Positions 6,391 through 14,235 are shown, counted from the stretch's first letter. The stretch is 18,225 nt of DNA from an uncultured Pseudomonadota bacterium (GCA_903902945.1 CAIUWU010000008.1:1-18225); one strand, 5' to 3'. The notes: generated from the sequence alone by a model not told the origin. Made by a program: numbers and translations.

Positions 6391-6771
6391 ATGCAATCAA
6401 CCATGCTGAAAGCCAAGTTACACCGCGCCCGTGTAACGCATTCCGAACTGGATTATGAAGGGTCTTGTGCTATTGACGGCACCATCCTCGACTTTTCAGG
6501 CATTCGTGAATATGAACAAATCCAGATCTACAACATCAATAATGGTCTGCGCTTCACCACTTATGCAATTCGTGCCGAAGAAAACTCAGGGATTTTCTCC
6601 ATTAATGGCGCCGCTGCCCGCATGGCCTGCCCTGGCGATCTGATCATCGTTTGTGCCTACGGCAGTTACAGCGAAGAAGAATTGACACACTACCAACCGA
6701 CCTTGGTTTATTTTGATGGCAATAACACCATCAGCCATTCCAGCAATTCGATTCCTGTCCAGCCCGCTTAA
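6391..6771 (+). CDS. panD: Aspartate 1-decarboxylase proenzyme
   Basis: Pyruvoyl enzyme that makes beta-alanine from aspartate for panC. With ATG at 6391 the protein has 126 residues and aligns position by position with E. coli PanD: Lys9, the self-cleavage pair Gly24-Ser25 (YEGSC), Arg54, Thr57 and the proton donor Tyr58 (in RFTTY), then NGAAA at 72-76. Processing at Ser25 gives the pyruvoyl group. The frame is open to a TTG at 6376, but that adds residues not found in the family. It is separated from panC by 80 bases that hold a promoter. The PanZ-dependent maturation known in enterics cannot be judged from here. Confidence 0.97.
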   Translation: MQSTMLKAKLHRARVTHSELDYEGSCAIDGTILDFSGIREYEQIQIYNINNGLRFTTYAIRAEENSGIFSINGAAARMACPGDLIIVCAYGSYSEEELTHYQPTLVYFDGNNTISHSSNSIPVQPA

Positions 6772-6776
6772 TTGCA

Positions 6777-6800
6777 GACAACCACACAGCGGTGGTTGTC
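6777..6800. terminator. Hairpin between convergent panD and trpD
   Basis: A perfect 9-bp stem (GACAACCAC at 6777-6785, GTGGTTGTC at 6792-6800) with a six-base loop sits in the 33-base gap between the convergent stops. There is no T run on either strand, so it may be a weak or rho-assisted bidirectional terminator or a 3'-end stabiliser. Confidence 0.45.
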
Positions 6801-6804
6801 GATG

Positions 6805-7821
6805 CTAGTTGTTGCCGTAAGCCACCAGCGCCTGTAATTTCGCTTTAGCTGCACCGCTGGCAATCACCGCCAGAGCCTTATTAATGCCCGCCGCCAGACT
6901 GTCGACCAGATCAGCCGCATAAATCGCTGCCCCAGCATTCAAAGCCACTATATCGCGCGCCGGCCCAGGCTGGTTATCGAATACGCTGCGGATAATATCC
7001 AGACTGTGTTGCGCGTCAGTGACAGCCAGCTGCTCGAGACTGCTGCGCGTCATACCAAACCGTTCCGGACTTATCCGGTAAGTCTGAATCTCGCCATTTT
7101 TCAGTTCCGCCACCTCCGTCGCGGCTGCGATACTGATTTCATCCAAGCCGTCTTCAGCATGTACCACCAACACATGCTGACTACCCAGCTTTTTCAAGAC
7201 CTCGGCTACCGGCACCAGCCAGCGACTGTCAAAGACACCGATCAGCTGATGCCTGGCATTGGCAGGATTAGCCAGCGGCCCGATCAGATTGAACAGGGTT
7301 CTGACTCCCATTGCCTTACGCGCCTCGACTGTATGCCGCACCGCACCGTGATGCTTGGCGGCAAATAAAAAGCCTACCCCAATTTCATTCACCGCCTGCG
7401 CCACCTGCTCTGCAGACAGATTCAGATCGACACCCGCCACTTCCAGCAAATCGGCACTGCCACAGCGACTGGAAACCGAACGATTCCCGTGTTTGGCCAC
7501 TTTGCCGCCAGCGGCTGCCACCACAAAAGCCGCCGCTGTCGAAATATTGAAAGTATTGGCGCCATCGCCACCGGTACCACAGGTATCAATCACATGTTCG
7601 CCCTGTACCGGTACTTTTTGGCCCAGTTCGCGCATCACCGCCACGGCAGCGGCAATTTCCTCGACGGTTTCACCTTTGCAGCGCAAGGCAATCAGAAAAC
7701 CGGCAATCTGGGCGTCATGCAACTGGCCGCTCATCATCGCGGTCATCACCGCGCGCATTTCATCAGCACTCAGATTTTGTTGGTTGAGAAGTTTATTCAG
7801 CGTGGCTTGCATCTGCATCAT
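6805..7821 (-). CDS. trpD: Anthranilate phosphoribosyltransferase
   Basis: Second step of the tryptophan pathway: joins anthranilate to PRPP. 338 residues. Motifs: the PRPP/magnesium loop DTCGTGGDGANTFNIST (79-95), KHGNRSVSSRCGSADLLE (110-127, anthranilate and PRPP binding), the HHGAVRH segment, and FNLIGPLANPA; the acidic DGLDEIS metal motif follows. It is the last gene of trpE-trpG-flavoprotein-trpD; no trpC follows, since convergent panD begins 33 bases on. ATG at 7821 lacks a clear Shine-Dalgarno sequence; alternative ATGs lie 1 and 3 codons downstream. Confidence 0.96.
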   Translation of the reverse strand: MMQMQATLNKLLNQQNLSADEMRAVMTAMMSGQLHDAQIAGFLIALRCKGETVEEIAAAVAVMRELGQKVPVQGEHVIDTCGTGGDGANTFNISTAAAFVVAAAGGKVAKHGNRSVSSRCGSADLLEVAGVDLNLSAEQVAQAVNEIGVGFLFAAKHHGAVRHTVEARKAMGVRTLFNLIGPLANPANARHQLIGVFDSRWLVPVAEVLKKLGSQHVLVVHAEDGLDEISIAAATEVAELKNGEIQTYRISPERFGMTRSSLEQLAVTDAQHSLDIIRSVFDNQPGPARDIVALNAGAAIYAADLVDSLAAGINKALAVIASGAAKAKLQALVAYGNN

Positions 7822-7837
7822 TGAAGCGAAAGTAAAA

Positions 7838-9091
7838 TTAAAATCGGCGACTTAGCGTGCCGGCCAACCAGTTCAGCGCACCCAGCCCGGCCGTCCGACC
7901 GGTGGCAAAACAAGCGGTCATTAAGTAACCGCCAGTGGGCGCTTCCCAATCCAGCATTTCACCGGCACAAAATACGCCGGGCAGTTTTTTCAGCATCAGG
8001 CCGGCATCGAGCTGATCAAATCTGACACCTCCGGCAGTGCTGATTGCTTCCGACAGCGGTCGGGTGGCCTGTAAAGTCAGCGGCAAAACTTTGATAATTT
8101 TTGCCAGCTCAACAGGCTGATTAAACATTTCGGCAGGCGTCACTTCGCGCAACAAAGCGGCTTTGACCCCATCCAGCCCCAGACTTTTTCGCAATTGATT
8201 ACTTAGTGATTGCTTGCCTCTGGGCTTACTCAAGCGTGCCGTGACTTTTTCCAGAGACCAGTCTGGTAGTAAATCCAACGTGAGCGTCGCAGAACCGGAC
8301 TGGGCAATCTGCTCGCGCAATGGTGCCGACAGCGCATAGAGCAAACCGCCTTCAAGGCCGTATTCGGTCACCATCAGCTCGCCGCTTTGCGCAAACTGCC
8401 GCCCCTGCTGATCGACCAACTGCAGCCGCACAGTTTTGACCGGCTGGGCATTAAAACGCTGTTTAAAAAATTCGCTCCAGCGCAATTCAAAGCCGCAATT
8501 GCTGGGCTGCAAATCGGCAATCGCCACCCCTTGCTCGGCCAACAAGCTAACCCAGGCGCCGGTGGAACCCAGTTGTGGCCAGCTGGCACCGCCCAGCGCC
8601 AGAATCACCGCCCGCGGCCGACAATGCTGTTGACCCTGTTCGGTGGCAAAAACCAGGCGCTGCTCGGCATCCCAGCCCAACCAGCGATGCCGCATATGAA
8701 ATACCGCACCGACAGTGCGCAAACGATGCAGCCAGGCTCGCAGCAAAGGCGCCGCCTTCATATCAAGCGGAAAAACCCGCCCGGAACTGCCGACAAAGGT
8801 GGCAATCCCCAACTGCTTAAGCCAGTGCCGTAAATCATCGGCATTAAAGGCCTGCAGCATGGGCTGCAATTCAGCACTGCGTTCAGCATAGCGAGCGATG
8901 AAAGCATCAAAAGGCTCGGCATGGGTAATATTCATTCCGCCTTTACCGGCCATCAGAAATTTGCGTCCAGCCGAAGGCATAGCATCGTAGACAGCCACCG
9001 GCACCCCGGCAGCCGTCAAGACTTCAGCGGCCATCAGGCCGGCAGGGCCGGCACCGATAATGGCAACTTCAGGATGAAATTGAGCAGTCAT
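7838..9091 (-). CDS. BaiN/HI0933-type FAD-dependent flavoprotein (PP_4765-like)
   Basis: 417 residues. The N-terminal Rossmann motif is VAIIGAGPAGLMAAEVL (GxGxxG at 13-18), followed by KFLMAGKGGMNITHAEP, the signature of the HI0933/YhiN (BaiN-like) family, and GSSGRVFPLDMKAAPLLRAW; further on ILALGGASWPQLGSTG and, near the C-terminus, GVFCAGEMLDWEAPTGGYL, where FAD is bound. It resembles the subgroup typified by Pseudomonas PP_4765. Reaction and substrate are unknown. It lies between trpG (36-base gap) and trpD (16-base gap), so it is very likely co-transcribed with them, but no known tryptophan step needs it. Confidence 0.88.
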   Translation of the reverse strand: MTAQFHPEVAIIGAGPAGLMAAEVLTAAGVPVAVYDAMPSAGRKFLMAGKGGMNITHAEPFDAFIARYAERSAELQPMLQAFNADDLRHWLKQLGIATFVGSSGRVFPLDMKAAPLLRAWLHRLRTVGAVFHMRHRWLGWDAEQRLVFATEQGQQHCRPRAVILALGGASWPQLGSTGAWVSLLAEQGVAIADLQPSNCGFELRWSEFFKQRFNAQPVKTVRLQLVDQQGRQFAQSGELMVTEYGLEGGLLYALSAPLREQIAQSGSATLTLDLLPDWSLEKVTARLSKPRGKQSLSNQLRKSLGLDGVKAALLREVTPAEMFNQPVELAKIIKVLPLTLQATRPLSEAISTAGGVRFDQLDAGLMLKKLPGVFCAGEMLDWEAPTGGYLMTACFATGRTAGLGALNWLAGTLSRRF

Positions 9092-9127
9092 TTATAGCAA
9101 ACGGCCAGATCAGCCAGTACAGAACGA

Positions 9128-9718
9128 TCAGCGTTCCAAAAAATTGCGCAGCATGTCATGGCCATGCTCGGTAAGAATCGATTCAGGATGGAACTGCACC
9201 CCTTCGATATCCAGGGTTTTATGTCTGACGCCCATGATCTCGTCGATATTTCCGGCCTGATCCTGCGTCCAGGCGGTTACTTCCAGACAATCGGGCAAAC
9301 TGGACTGTTCGATCACCAACGAATGATAACGGGTCGCGGTAAAAGGATTGTTGAGGCCTTTGAACACGCCCTGATCGTGGTGATAAACCTGAGAAGTCTT
9401 GCCATGCATGATGCTTTTGGCATGAATGATGTTGCCGCCAAAGGCATAACCGATACTCTGATGCCCCAGACAGACACCCAGAATCGGCAACTTGCCGGCA
9501 AAAGTGCGGATTACATCGACCGAAATTCCGGCTTCTTTCGGTGTGCAGGGGCCCGGCGAAATGACAATTTTGTCAGGGCGTAACCCTGCCAGCTGCTCGG
9601 TGGTGATTTCGTCGTTGCGGACCACGGTCACATCGGCTCCCAACTCACCAAAGTATTGCACCAGATTGTAGGTAAACGAATCATAGTTATCGACCATTAC
9701 CAGTTTTACCGCACTCAT
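9128..9718 (-). CDS. trpG: Anthranilate synthase component II (glutamine amidotransferase)
   Basis: Supplies ammonia from glutamine to TrpE. 196 residues of class-I glutamine amidotransferase: VDNYDSFTYNLVQY near the N-terminus, SPGPCTP (54-60), the nucleophile elbow GVCLGHQSIG with Cys83, and VQFHPESILT with His177 and Glu179 completing the triad. The ATG overlaps the trpE stop as ATGA, which fixes the start and indicates coupling. As in many proteobacteria the same subunit might also serve aminodeoxychorismate synthase (PabA role) if no separate pabA exists; that cannot be seen here. Confidence 0.95.
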   Translation of the reverse strand: MSAVKLVMVDNYDSFTYNLVQYFGELGADVTVVRNDEITTEQLAGLRPDKIVISPGPCTPKEAGISVDVIRTFAGKLPILGVCLGHQSIGYAFGGNIIHAKSIMHGKTSQVYHHDQGVFKGLNNPFTATRYHSLVIEQSSLPDCLEVTAWTQDQAGNIDEIMGVRHKTLDIEGVQFHPESILTEHGHDMLRNFLER

Positions 9719-11202
9719 GCTTTCACTCCTTCCAGACCTGCTTCGGCCATACTGACGGCACGGAACACTGCCCGGCCCTTATTCATGGTTTCTTCCCATT
9801 CGCTGCGCGGCACCGAATCATAAACAATACCGGCACCGGCCTGAATGTATAACATCTGGTCTTTGATTACGGCGGTGCGAATTGCGATAGCTGTATCGAG
9901 ATTGCCGGACCAGGAAATATAACCGACAGCGCCCGAATAAATGCCGCGCTTGACCGGCTCCAGTTCATTGATGATTTCCATCGCCCGAATTTTAGGGGCG
10001 CCGCTGACGGTACCGGCCGGAAAGGTCGCAGCCAGCACATCAAAGGCGTTTTTGCCGGCCTGCAATTCGCCGGTGACATTGGAAACGATATGCATCACAT
10101 GCGAATAGCGTTCGATGATCATTTTGTCGGTCAATTTGACACTGCCGATTTTGGCGACACGGCCGGTATCATTACGCCCCAGATCGATCAACATCAGATG
10201 TTCGGCAATTTCCTTGGGATCGGCCAGCAACTCCTGCTCCAGTGCCAGATCCTGCTCCGGAGTCTGACCGCGCGGACGGGTACCGGCGATCGGGCGCACC
10301 GTTACCTGCTCATCTTCCAGACGCACCAGAATTTCCGGCGAGGAACCGACGATATGAAAATCGTCGAGATTCAGGTAATACATATACGGCGAGGGATTGA
10401 GACAGCGCAGAGAGCGGTATAAATCCAGCGGCGAAGCCGTAAACGGAATCGACATTCGCTGCGACAACACCACCTGCATGATGTCGCCGTCGGTAATATA
10501 TTCCTTGGCTTTCAGTACCGCCGCTTCAAAACCCTGCTGGGTAAAGCCGGATACGAAATCCGCTTCCTGCACCTGCTTACTGACATGATCAGCCACCGGT
10601 GCCGCTTTAGCTTCACGCAACTTGATCACCAGCTGATCCAGACGCTGCTGGGCCTGCCGATAAGCATCGGCTTGGGCCGGATCGGCATGGGTCAGTAACA
10701 GCAATTTACCGGACAGATTATCGAATACCAGTAAATCCTCAGACACCATCAACAGAATATCCGGCGTACCAATCGGATCGGGCTTGCCTGTCGCCTGCAA
10801 ACGGGGTTCTATGTAGGCAATGGTTTCATAACCAAAGTAGCCCACCAGACCGCCATTGAAACGCGGCAGACCCTCGATATCAGGAACGCGGTATTGCTGA
10901 CGAAATTCTTCTATCCATTGCAAAGGCTGAGGATGCTGAAAGGATTCGGTCGGCTGTCCGTCAATTTCGATACTGATGTCATAACCGACAATTTTGATTC
11001 GCTGCCTGCAAGGCAGGCCGATAATTGAATAACGCCCCCACTGCTCGCCACCATGAACCGACTCAAATAAATAAGCATAAGGGCCGTTAGCGAGTTTCAG
11101 GTAAGCACTTAACGGAGTATCCAGATCGGCAAGTACTTCACGACTAACGGGAATACGGTTATAGCCTTGCTCGGCGTATTGATTAAATTGCGCGGGTGTC
11201 AT
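9715..11202 (-). CDS. trpE: Anthranilate synthase component I
   Basis: Makes anthranilate from chorismate. From ATG at 11202 it has 495 residues. The N-terminal part holds the tryptophan feedback site pattern YLFESVHGGEQWGRYSIIG (44-62), where the LxES element contacts inhibitor; the C-terminal chorismate-binding domain holds VRPIAGTRPRG, LIDLGRNDTGRV, the TFPAGTVSGAPK motif and GIYSGAVGYI. I reject the frame's TTG at 11271, which adds 23 residues not typical of the family; the ATG at 11202 has an AAGAG-type site and gives the usual MTPAQFNQYA start. The upstream 160 bases contain no leader peptide with tandem Trp codons, so E. coli-style attenuation is unlikely. TACAAT on the minus strand (11252-11257) is a possible -10. 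Confidence 0.96.
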   Translation of the reverse strand: MTPAQFNQYAEQGYNRIPVSREVLADLDTPLSAYLKLANGPYAYLFESVHGGEQWGRYSIIGLPCRQRIKIVGYDISIEIDGQPTESFQHPQPLQWIEEFRQQYRVPDIEGLPRFNGGLVGYFGYETIAYIEPRLQATGKPDPIGTPDILLMVSEDLLVFDNLSGKLLLLTHADPAQADAYRQAQQRLDQLVIKLREAKAAPVADHVSKQVQEADFVSGFTQQGFEAAVLKAKEYITDGDIMQVVLSQRMSIPFTASPLDLYRSLRCLNPSPYMYYLNLDDFHIVGSSPEILVRLEDEQVTVRPIAGTRPRGQTPEQDLALEQELLADPKEIAEHLMLIDLGRNDTGRVAKIGSVKLTDKMIIERYSHVMHIVSNVTGELQAGKNAFDVLAATFPAGTVSGAPKIRAMEIINELEPVKRGIYSGAVGYISWSGNLDTAIAIRTAVIKDQMLYIQAGAGIVYDSVPRSEWEETMNKGRAVFRAVSMAEAGLEGVKA

Positions 11203-11325
11203 TCTTAGTCTCTTGGCGTTATCGGCAACGACGCTTTTTAGGCGAAGCGCGATTGTAACCCACAAAGCCAAGTCTCAGCGACTGCCAGCACAGACTGATT
11301 GAGATTTTTAACCGCGGGTCAATTT

Positions 11326-11334
11326 TGCGATAAT
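11326..11334 (+). promoter_or_regulatory. Extended -10 promoter for rdgC
   Basis: TGCGATAAT fits an extended -10 (TGn plus GATAAT) 28 bases before the rdgC ATG. No good -35 is present at standard spacing (TTTTAA-like sequence there). Confidence 0.45.
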
Positions 11335-11361
11335 GCGCAGTTTTCCAAAAAGAGTCATTTC

Positions 11362-12273
11362 ATGTGGTTTAAAAATCTTGTCATCTATCGGTTCAGCGAA
11401 CCCTTTACACTGAATGCCGAAGCCCTGGCAACCCAATTACAACAACAGCAATTTCACGCCTGCGGCTCTCATGATCTGTTCAGTTTTGGCTGGACTTCGC
11501 CTTTAGGGGCGATATCAGAAGAACTGGTTCACGCCAGCAATGGTTTTCTGATGGTATGCGCCAAACGCCAGGAGAAAGTGATTCCGTCTTCGGTCATCAA
11601 TGATCTGCTGCAAGAAAAGATCAGTGACATTGAAGAGCAGGAAGCCCGCAAACTGGGTGGCAAAGAGCGCAGCCGGATCAAAGATGAATTGATTTTTGAA
11701 CTGCTACCGAGAGCGTTTTGTTTTTCGCGCAAAACCTTTGCCTATATCGATGTTCAGGGCGGCTGGCTGGTGGTGGATGCGGCCTCGGCGAAAAAGGCTG
11801 AAGATTTGTTGAGTCTGCTGCGCAAATCGCTGGGTTCCTTGCCGGTAGTACCAATCGGCGCCTCCAGCAATCCGGCCAGCATTATGACTGACTGGCTACT
11901 TAACCAGACCCAGCCAGCCGATATCAGCATCGAAGATGAATGCGAATTACGCTCTGCCGAAGAAGAAGCCAGCATTGTGCGCTGCAAGCGTCATGACCTG
12001 GGCTTGCCGGAAATCAAAAATCATCTGGATAGCGGCAAACAAGTGATTAAATTGGCTCTCAGCTGGTCAGATCGCCTGTCTTTTATGGTCGATGATCAAC
12101 TGTTAATCAAACGACTCAAATTTCTGGATCTGATTCAGGAACAACGTGACAACATTGAAACCTTTGATCAGGCTGATCAGTTTGACGCAGACTTTTCTAT
12201 TATGAGCTCGGAGTTAAGTCTGTTTTTACCGCGCTTGACCGAGTTGTTTAATGCAGAGGCAACCCCGAAATGA
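11362..12273 (+). CDS. rdgC: Recombination-associated protein RdgC
   Basis: 303 residues, the same length as E. coli RdgC, a ring-shaped dimer that encircles DNA and restrains RecA. Family marks are MWFKNLVIYRF at the N-terminus, HDLFSFGWTSPLG, EELVHASNGFLMVCAKRQEKVIP, EQEARKLGGKERSRIKDEL, and LLPRAFCFSRKTFAYID; the C-terminal part has LGLPEIKNHLDSGKQVIKLALSW. The frame is open to 11299, but ATG at 11362 has AAAGAG upstream and matches the conserved family start. The stop overlaps the start of the next gene as ATGA, so the two are coupled. Confidence 0.95.
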   Translation: MWFKNLVIYRFSEPFTLNAEALATQLQQQQFHACGSHDLFSFGWTSPLGAISEELVHASNGFLMVCAKRQEKVIPSSVINDLLQEKISDIEEQEARKLGGKERSRIKDELIFELLPRAFCFSRKTFAYIDVQGGWLVVDAASAKKAEDLLSLLRKSLGSLPVVPIGASSNPASIMTDWLLNQTQPADISIEDECELRSAEEEASIVRCKRHDLGLPEIKNHLDSGKQVIKLALSWSDRLSFMVDDQLLIKRLKFLDLIQEQRDNIETFDQADQFDADFSIMSSELSLFLPRLTELFNAEATPK

Positions 12274-13199
12274 AACGCAAATTAATCTCTAGCTTATTGA
12301 TGCTGGCCAGTTCGACGGCATCAGCCCTGACCTTACCAGCTCCCGACCTGCCGGGCGACAGCCTGATTGGCGCTACTCCGCAAAACGCCCAGTACGTCAT
12401 CGCCAAACAGGAAGACACGCTGATTGATATCGCAGTCGACCATCATTTGGGGCAGGATGAGATCGTACTGGCTAATCCTACTGTGGATCGCTGGCTACCG
12501 GGAGCCGGCACCCAGGTCCGCATTCCTAACAGCTTTCTGCTACCGGATGCACCGCGACAAGGCATTGTGATCAATTTGCCGGAAATGCGCATTTACCATT
12601 TCGCCGATCCTGGCAAAGTAGTCACTTATTCGATCGGGATTGGCCGGGTTGACTGGAAAACGCCTATGGGTAAAACCCGAATTCTGGATAAACAGGCCAA
12701 CCCTTCCTGGACGCCACCGCCTTCGATTATTGCCGAGCATCTAGCCGATGGCGACGTTTTGCAACCTTATTACCCGCCAGGGCCCGATAATCCGCTGGGT
12801 TTGTTTGCTTTTAAACTGGGGATTCCCGGGTATCTGATTCACAGCACCAATAAAGTCAATGGCGTTGGCATGCGCGTCAGTCATGGCTGTATTCGAATGT
12901 ACCCGCTGGATATCGAACAGTTTTTTCCAACCGTCAAGGTAGGAACTGAAGTGAATATCGTGAATCAGTCCGTCAAAGTGGGCTGGCACCATAACACGCT
13001 GTATATTTCGGTATTCCCGGAAATGGAAGAAACGCCGGCTACGTTTGAGCAACGTTTGCACATTGCACTGGATTTAATCGAAAAAGCCAATGGCGGCAAA
13101 ATGCCTGTGATCAAAAGCGCGGTTATCCGCGATGCAATCCAGAATGCTAGAGGCACTCCGATTGCCATTTATCAGCGTCCTGCGCCGGCTAACCCATAA
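12270..13199 (+). CDS. LysM-containing YkuD L,D-transpeptidase (ErfK/YbiS/YcfS type)
   Basis: 309 residues. A signal peptide (about 1-19, ending ASA) is followed by a LysM-like peptidoglycan-binding domain (about 41-87, YVIAKQEDTLIDIA to QVRIPNSFLLP) and a YkuD catalytic domain (about 98-226) with GYLIHSTN (His191) and VSHGCIRM (His205, nucleophile Cys207). The C-terminal 80 residues form a family extension. This is the architecture of E. coli ErfK, YbiS and YcfS, which link Braun lipoprotein to meso-diaminopimelate in peptidoglycan; some relatives form 3-3 crosslinks. An Lpp/OprI-like gene with C-terminal Lys lies directly downstream on the other strand, supporting the lipoprotein-anchoring role. 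It overlaps rdgC by four bases. Confidence 0.92.
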   Translation: MKRKLISSLLMLASSTASALTLPAPDLPGDSLIGATPQNAQYVIAKQEDTLIDIAVDHHLGQDEIVLANPTVDRWLPGAGTQVRIPNSFLLPDAPRQGIVINLPEMRIYHFADPGKVVTYSIGIGRVDWKTPMGKTRILDKQANPSWTPPPSIIAEHLADGDVLQPYYPPGPDNPLGLFAFKLGIPGYLIHSTNKVNGVGMRVSHGCIRMYPLDIEQFFPTVKVGTEVNIVNQSVKVGWHHNTLYISVFPEMEETPATFEQRLHIALDLIEKANGGKMPVIKSAVIRDAIQNARGTPIAIYQRPAPANP

Positions 13200-13213
13200 A
13201 CATCAAGACATAA

Positions 13214-13245
13214 AAAAGCCCGGTATCTTTCGATACCGGGCTTTT
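13214..13245. terminator. Bidirectional intrinsic terminator between L,D-transpeptidase and lipoprotein genes
   Basis: A perfect 10-bp stem (GCCCGGTATC at 13218-13227, GATACCGGGC at 13232-13241) with a TTTC loop is extended by AAAA/TTTT pairing. There is a T run on the plus strand (13242-13245) and six Ts on the minus strand (13217-13212), so it can end both convergent transcripts. Confidence 0.92.
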
Positions 13246-13266
13246 CATTACAACAAAAATAATTGC

Positions 13267-13524
13267 TTATTTGTGTTGTGATTTTTTGAACATACGGTCC
13301 AGTTTGCTGTTGGTGTCTTGTGCGTATTGAGCAGCGCGGTTAGCAGCAGCTTCAGCAGCAGCAGCAGCAGCTTTTGCAGCAGCAGCGTCAGCAGCAGCAG
13401 CAGAAACTTGTGGTTTCAATGTGTCAATTTGACCTTGCAGGTTGTCGATATCAGATTGGCTAGCACAACCTGTAGCTAAAGCGGCAACAGCAACCAGTGC
13501 AGATAATTTAACAGCTTTCATCAT
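13267..13524 (-). CDS. Lpp/OprI-type murein lipoprotein
   Basis: 85 residues. A lipoprotein signal peptide ends in LATGC (lipidated Cys20, the same lipobox as OprI), followed by Ala at +2, which favours the outer membrane. The mature 66 residues hold a heptad-like region (DIDNLQGQIDTLKPQV), a long alanine-rich helix (42-65) and a basic end KKSQHK with C-terminal Lys85. Braun-type lipoproteins trimerise as alanine or leucine zippers and can be attached to peptidoglycan through such a lysine; attachment here is inferred. The start ATG at 13524 follows AAGGGG by seven bases; the open frame upstream to 13611 is A/T-rich promoter and leader. Strong promoter, Shine-Dalgarno sequence and terminator suggest an abundant protein. 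Confidence 0.88.
   Translation of the reverse strand: MMKAVKLSALVAVAALATGCASQSDIDNLQGQIDTLKPQVSAAAADAAAAKAAAAAAEAAANRAAQYAQDTNSKLDRMFKKSQHK
13341..13403. repeat. GCA/CAG trinucleotide-rich tract in the lipoprotein gene
   Basis: Runs of CAG/GCA units, broken by TTC, TTT and GTC triplets, encode the alanine-rich helix of the lipoprotein. The longest uninterrupted stretch is about 20 bases (13352-13371). It is coding low-complexity sequence rather than a tandem repeat of independent origin. Confidence 0.75.
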
Positions 13525-13578
13525 GGTTATTCCCCTTGATAGTGGTTTCAAAAAAATAAAAAAAGAAAAACGGTGGCG

Positions 13579-13608
13579 ATTATCCAACATTTGTTTGGTT
13601 TTTACCAA
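13579..13608 (-). promoter_or_regulatory. Sigma-70-type promoter for the lipoprotein gene
   Basis: On the minus strand TTGGTA (13608-13603) and GATAAT (13584-13579) are separated by 18 bases, about 55 bases before the ATG. An AATGTTGG direct repeat flanks the spacer. The predicted leader is rich in T and A. It begins next to the stop of the upstream YkuD gene, so the lipoprotein gene can be expressed separately from it. Confidence 0.6.
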
Positions 13609-13610
13609 CA

Positions 13611-14165
13611 TTATTTAACTGTAACCAGAGTGCCTTTTTCAATCCAACGACTCAATTCATCAATCTGATCGTTAGTCAAAGCAATACATCCGTGTGTCCA
13701 GTTCATCGATTTATGGATGGACAAACTACCGCTGCCCAAGCCATGAATCCCTATTTGCCCGCCCAAATCAGTATTTTGCGGAGGAATTTGTCCGGCGTCA
13801 TGCGCTCTGGCAATAGAGTGATAAGTATCTTCATCGATCTTACCTTTTTTCAGAGCGCTATCAGCATGCTCAACGTTCGGGTAGGTTAACCCAAAAAACT
13901 TACGGAATGCACTTTTTTCGTTGATCCAGCCGATACGGTAATTACCCAGCGGCGTGACATCATCGCCGCGATGATTCTTTTCGCCGGCACCATTACGGCC
14001 AATCGCGATATTTTCCAGGACCGCAACCGTTCTCTCGCCTTTCTTGACTTCTACATTCAGTTTCTGGGTATCAACCAGCAACCATACATCAGGATCGGCT
14101 TGCGCACTGGCCGATAAACCCGACCATGTTAACAACAAAACAAGTCGCCAATATTTCCGTGTCAT
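13611..14165 (-). CDS. YkuD-domain protein, YafK (DpaA)-like
   Basis: 184 residues from ATG 14165. A signal peptide (about 1-23, ending AQA) precedes a short YkuD domain: VWLLVDTQKLNVEVKKGE, then TPLGNYRIGW (71-80), IGIHGLG (His141) and WTHGCIAL (His158, nucleophile Cys160) followed by TNDQIDEL. There is no LysM or other peptidoglycan-binding domain. The IHG/GCIAL pattern and the inserted region YPNVEHADSAL (95-105) place it nearer to YafK-type YkuD proteins; E. coli YafK (DpaA) releases Lpp from peptidoglycan rather than attaching it. Whether this one is a hydrolase or a transpeptidase cannot be read from sequence. The gene lies immediately upstream of the lipoprotein gene. TTG at 14186 is an alternative start; neither start has a clear Shine-Dalgarno sequence. 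Confidence 0.82.
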   Translation of the reverse strand: MTRKYWRLVLLLTWSGLSASAQADPDVWLLVDTQKLNVEVKKGERTVAVLENIAIGRNGAGEKNHRGDDVTPLGNYRIGWINEKSAFRKFFGLTYPNVEHADSALKKGKIDEDTYHSIARAHDAGQIPPQNTDLGGQIGIHGLGSGSLSIHKSMNWTHGCIALTNDQIDELSRWIEKGTLVTVK

Positions 14166-14235
14166 AAACAATTTATAAATACTCAAAGTTTTGGTGTAAT
14201 TTAAGTTCTTTCTATTGTCGCATTAAGGGTCCATC

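Noticed and set aside
9715..11271. trpE beginning at TTG 11271
   Set aside because: The extra 23 residues are not typical of TrpE, and ATG 11202 has a plausible ribosome binding site and the normal family start.
11203..11361. Tryptophan attenuator or leader peptide before trpE
   Set aside because: No ATG-initiated small ORF with clustered Trp codons and no terminator/antiterminator pair is visible on the minus strand.
13341..13403. CRISPR array or non-coding tandem repeat
   Set aside because: The repeats are triplets in frame with the alanine-rich lipoprotein helix; no spacer-repeat structure exists.
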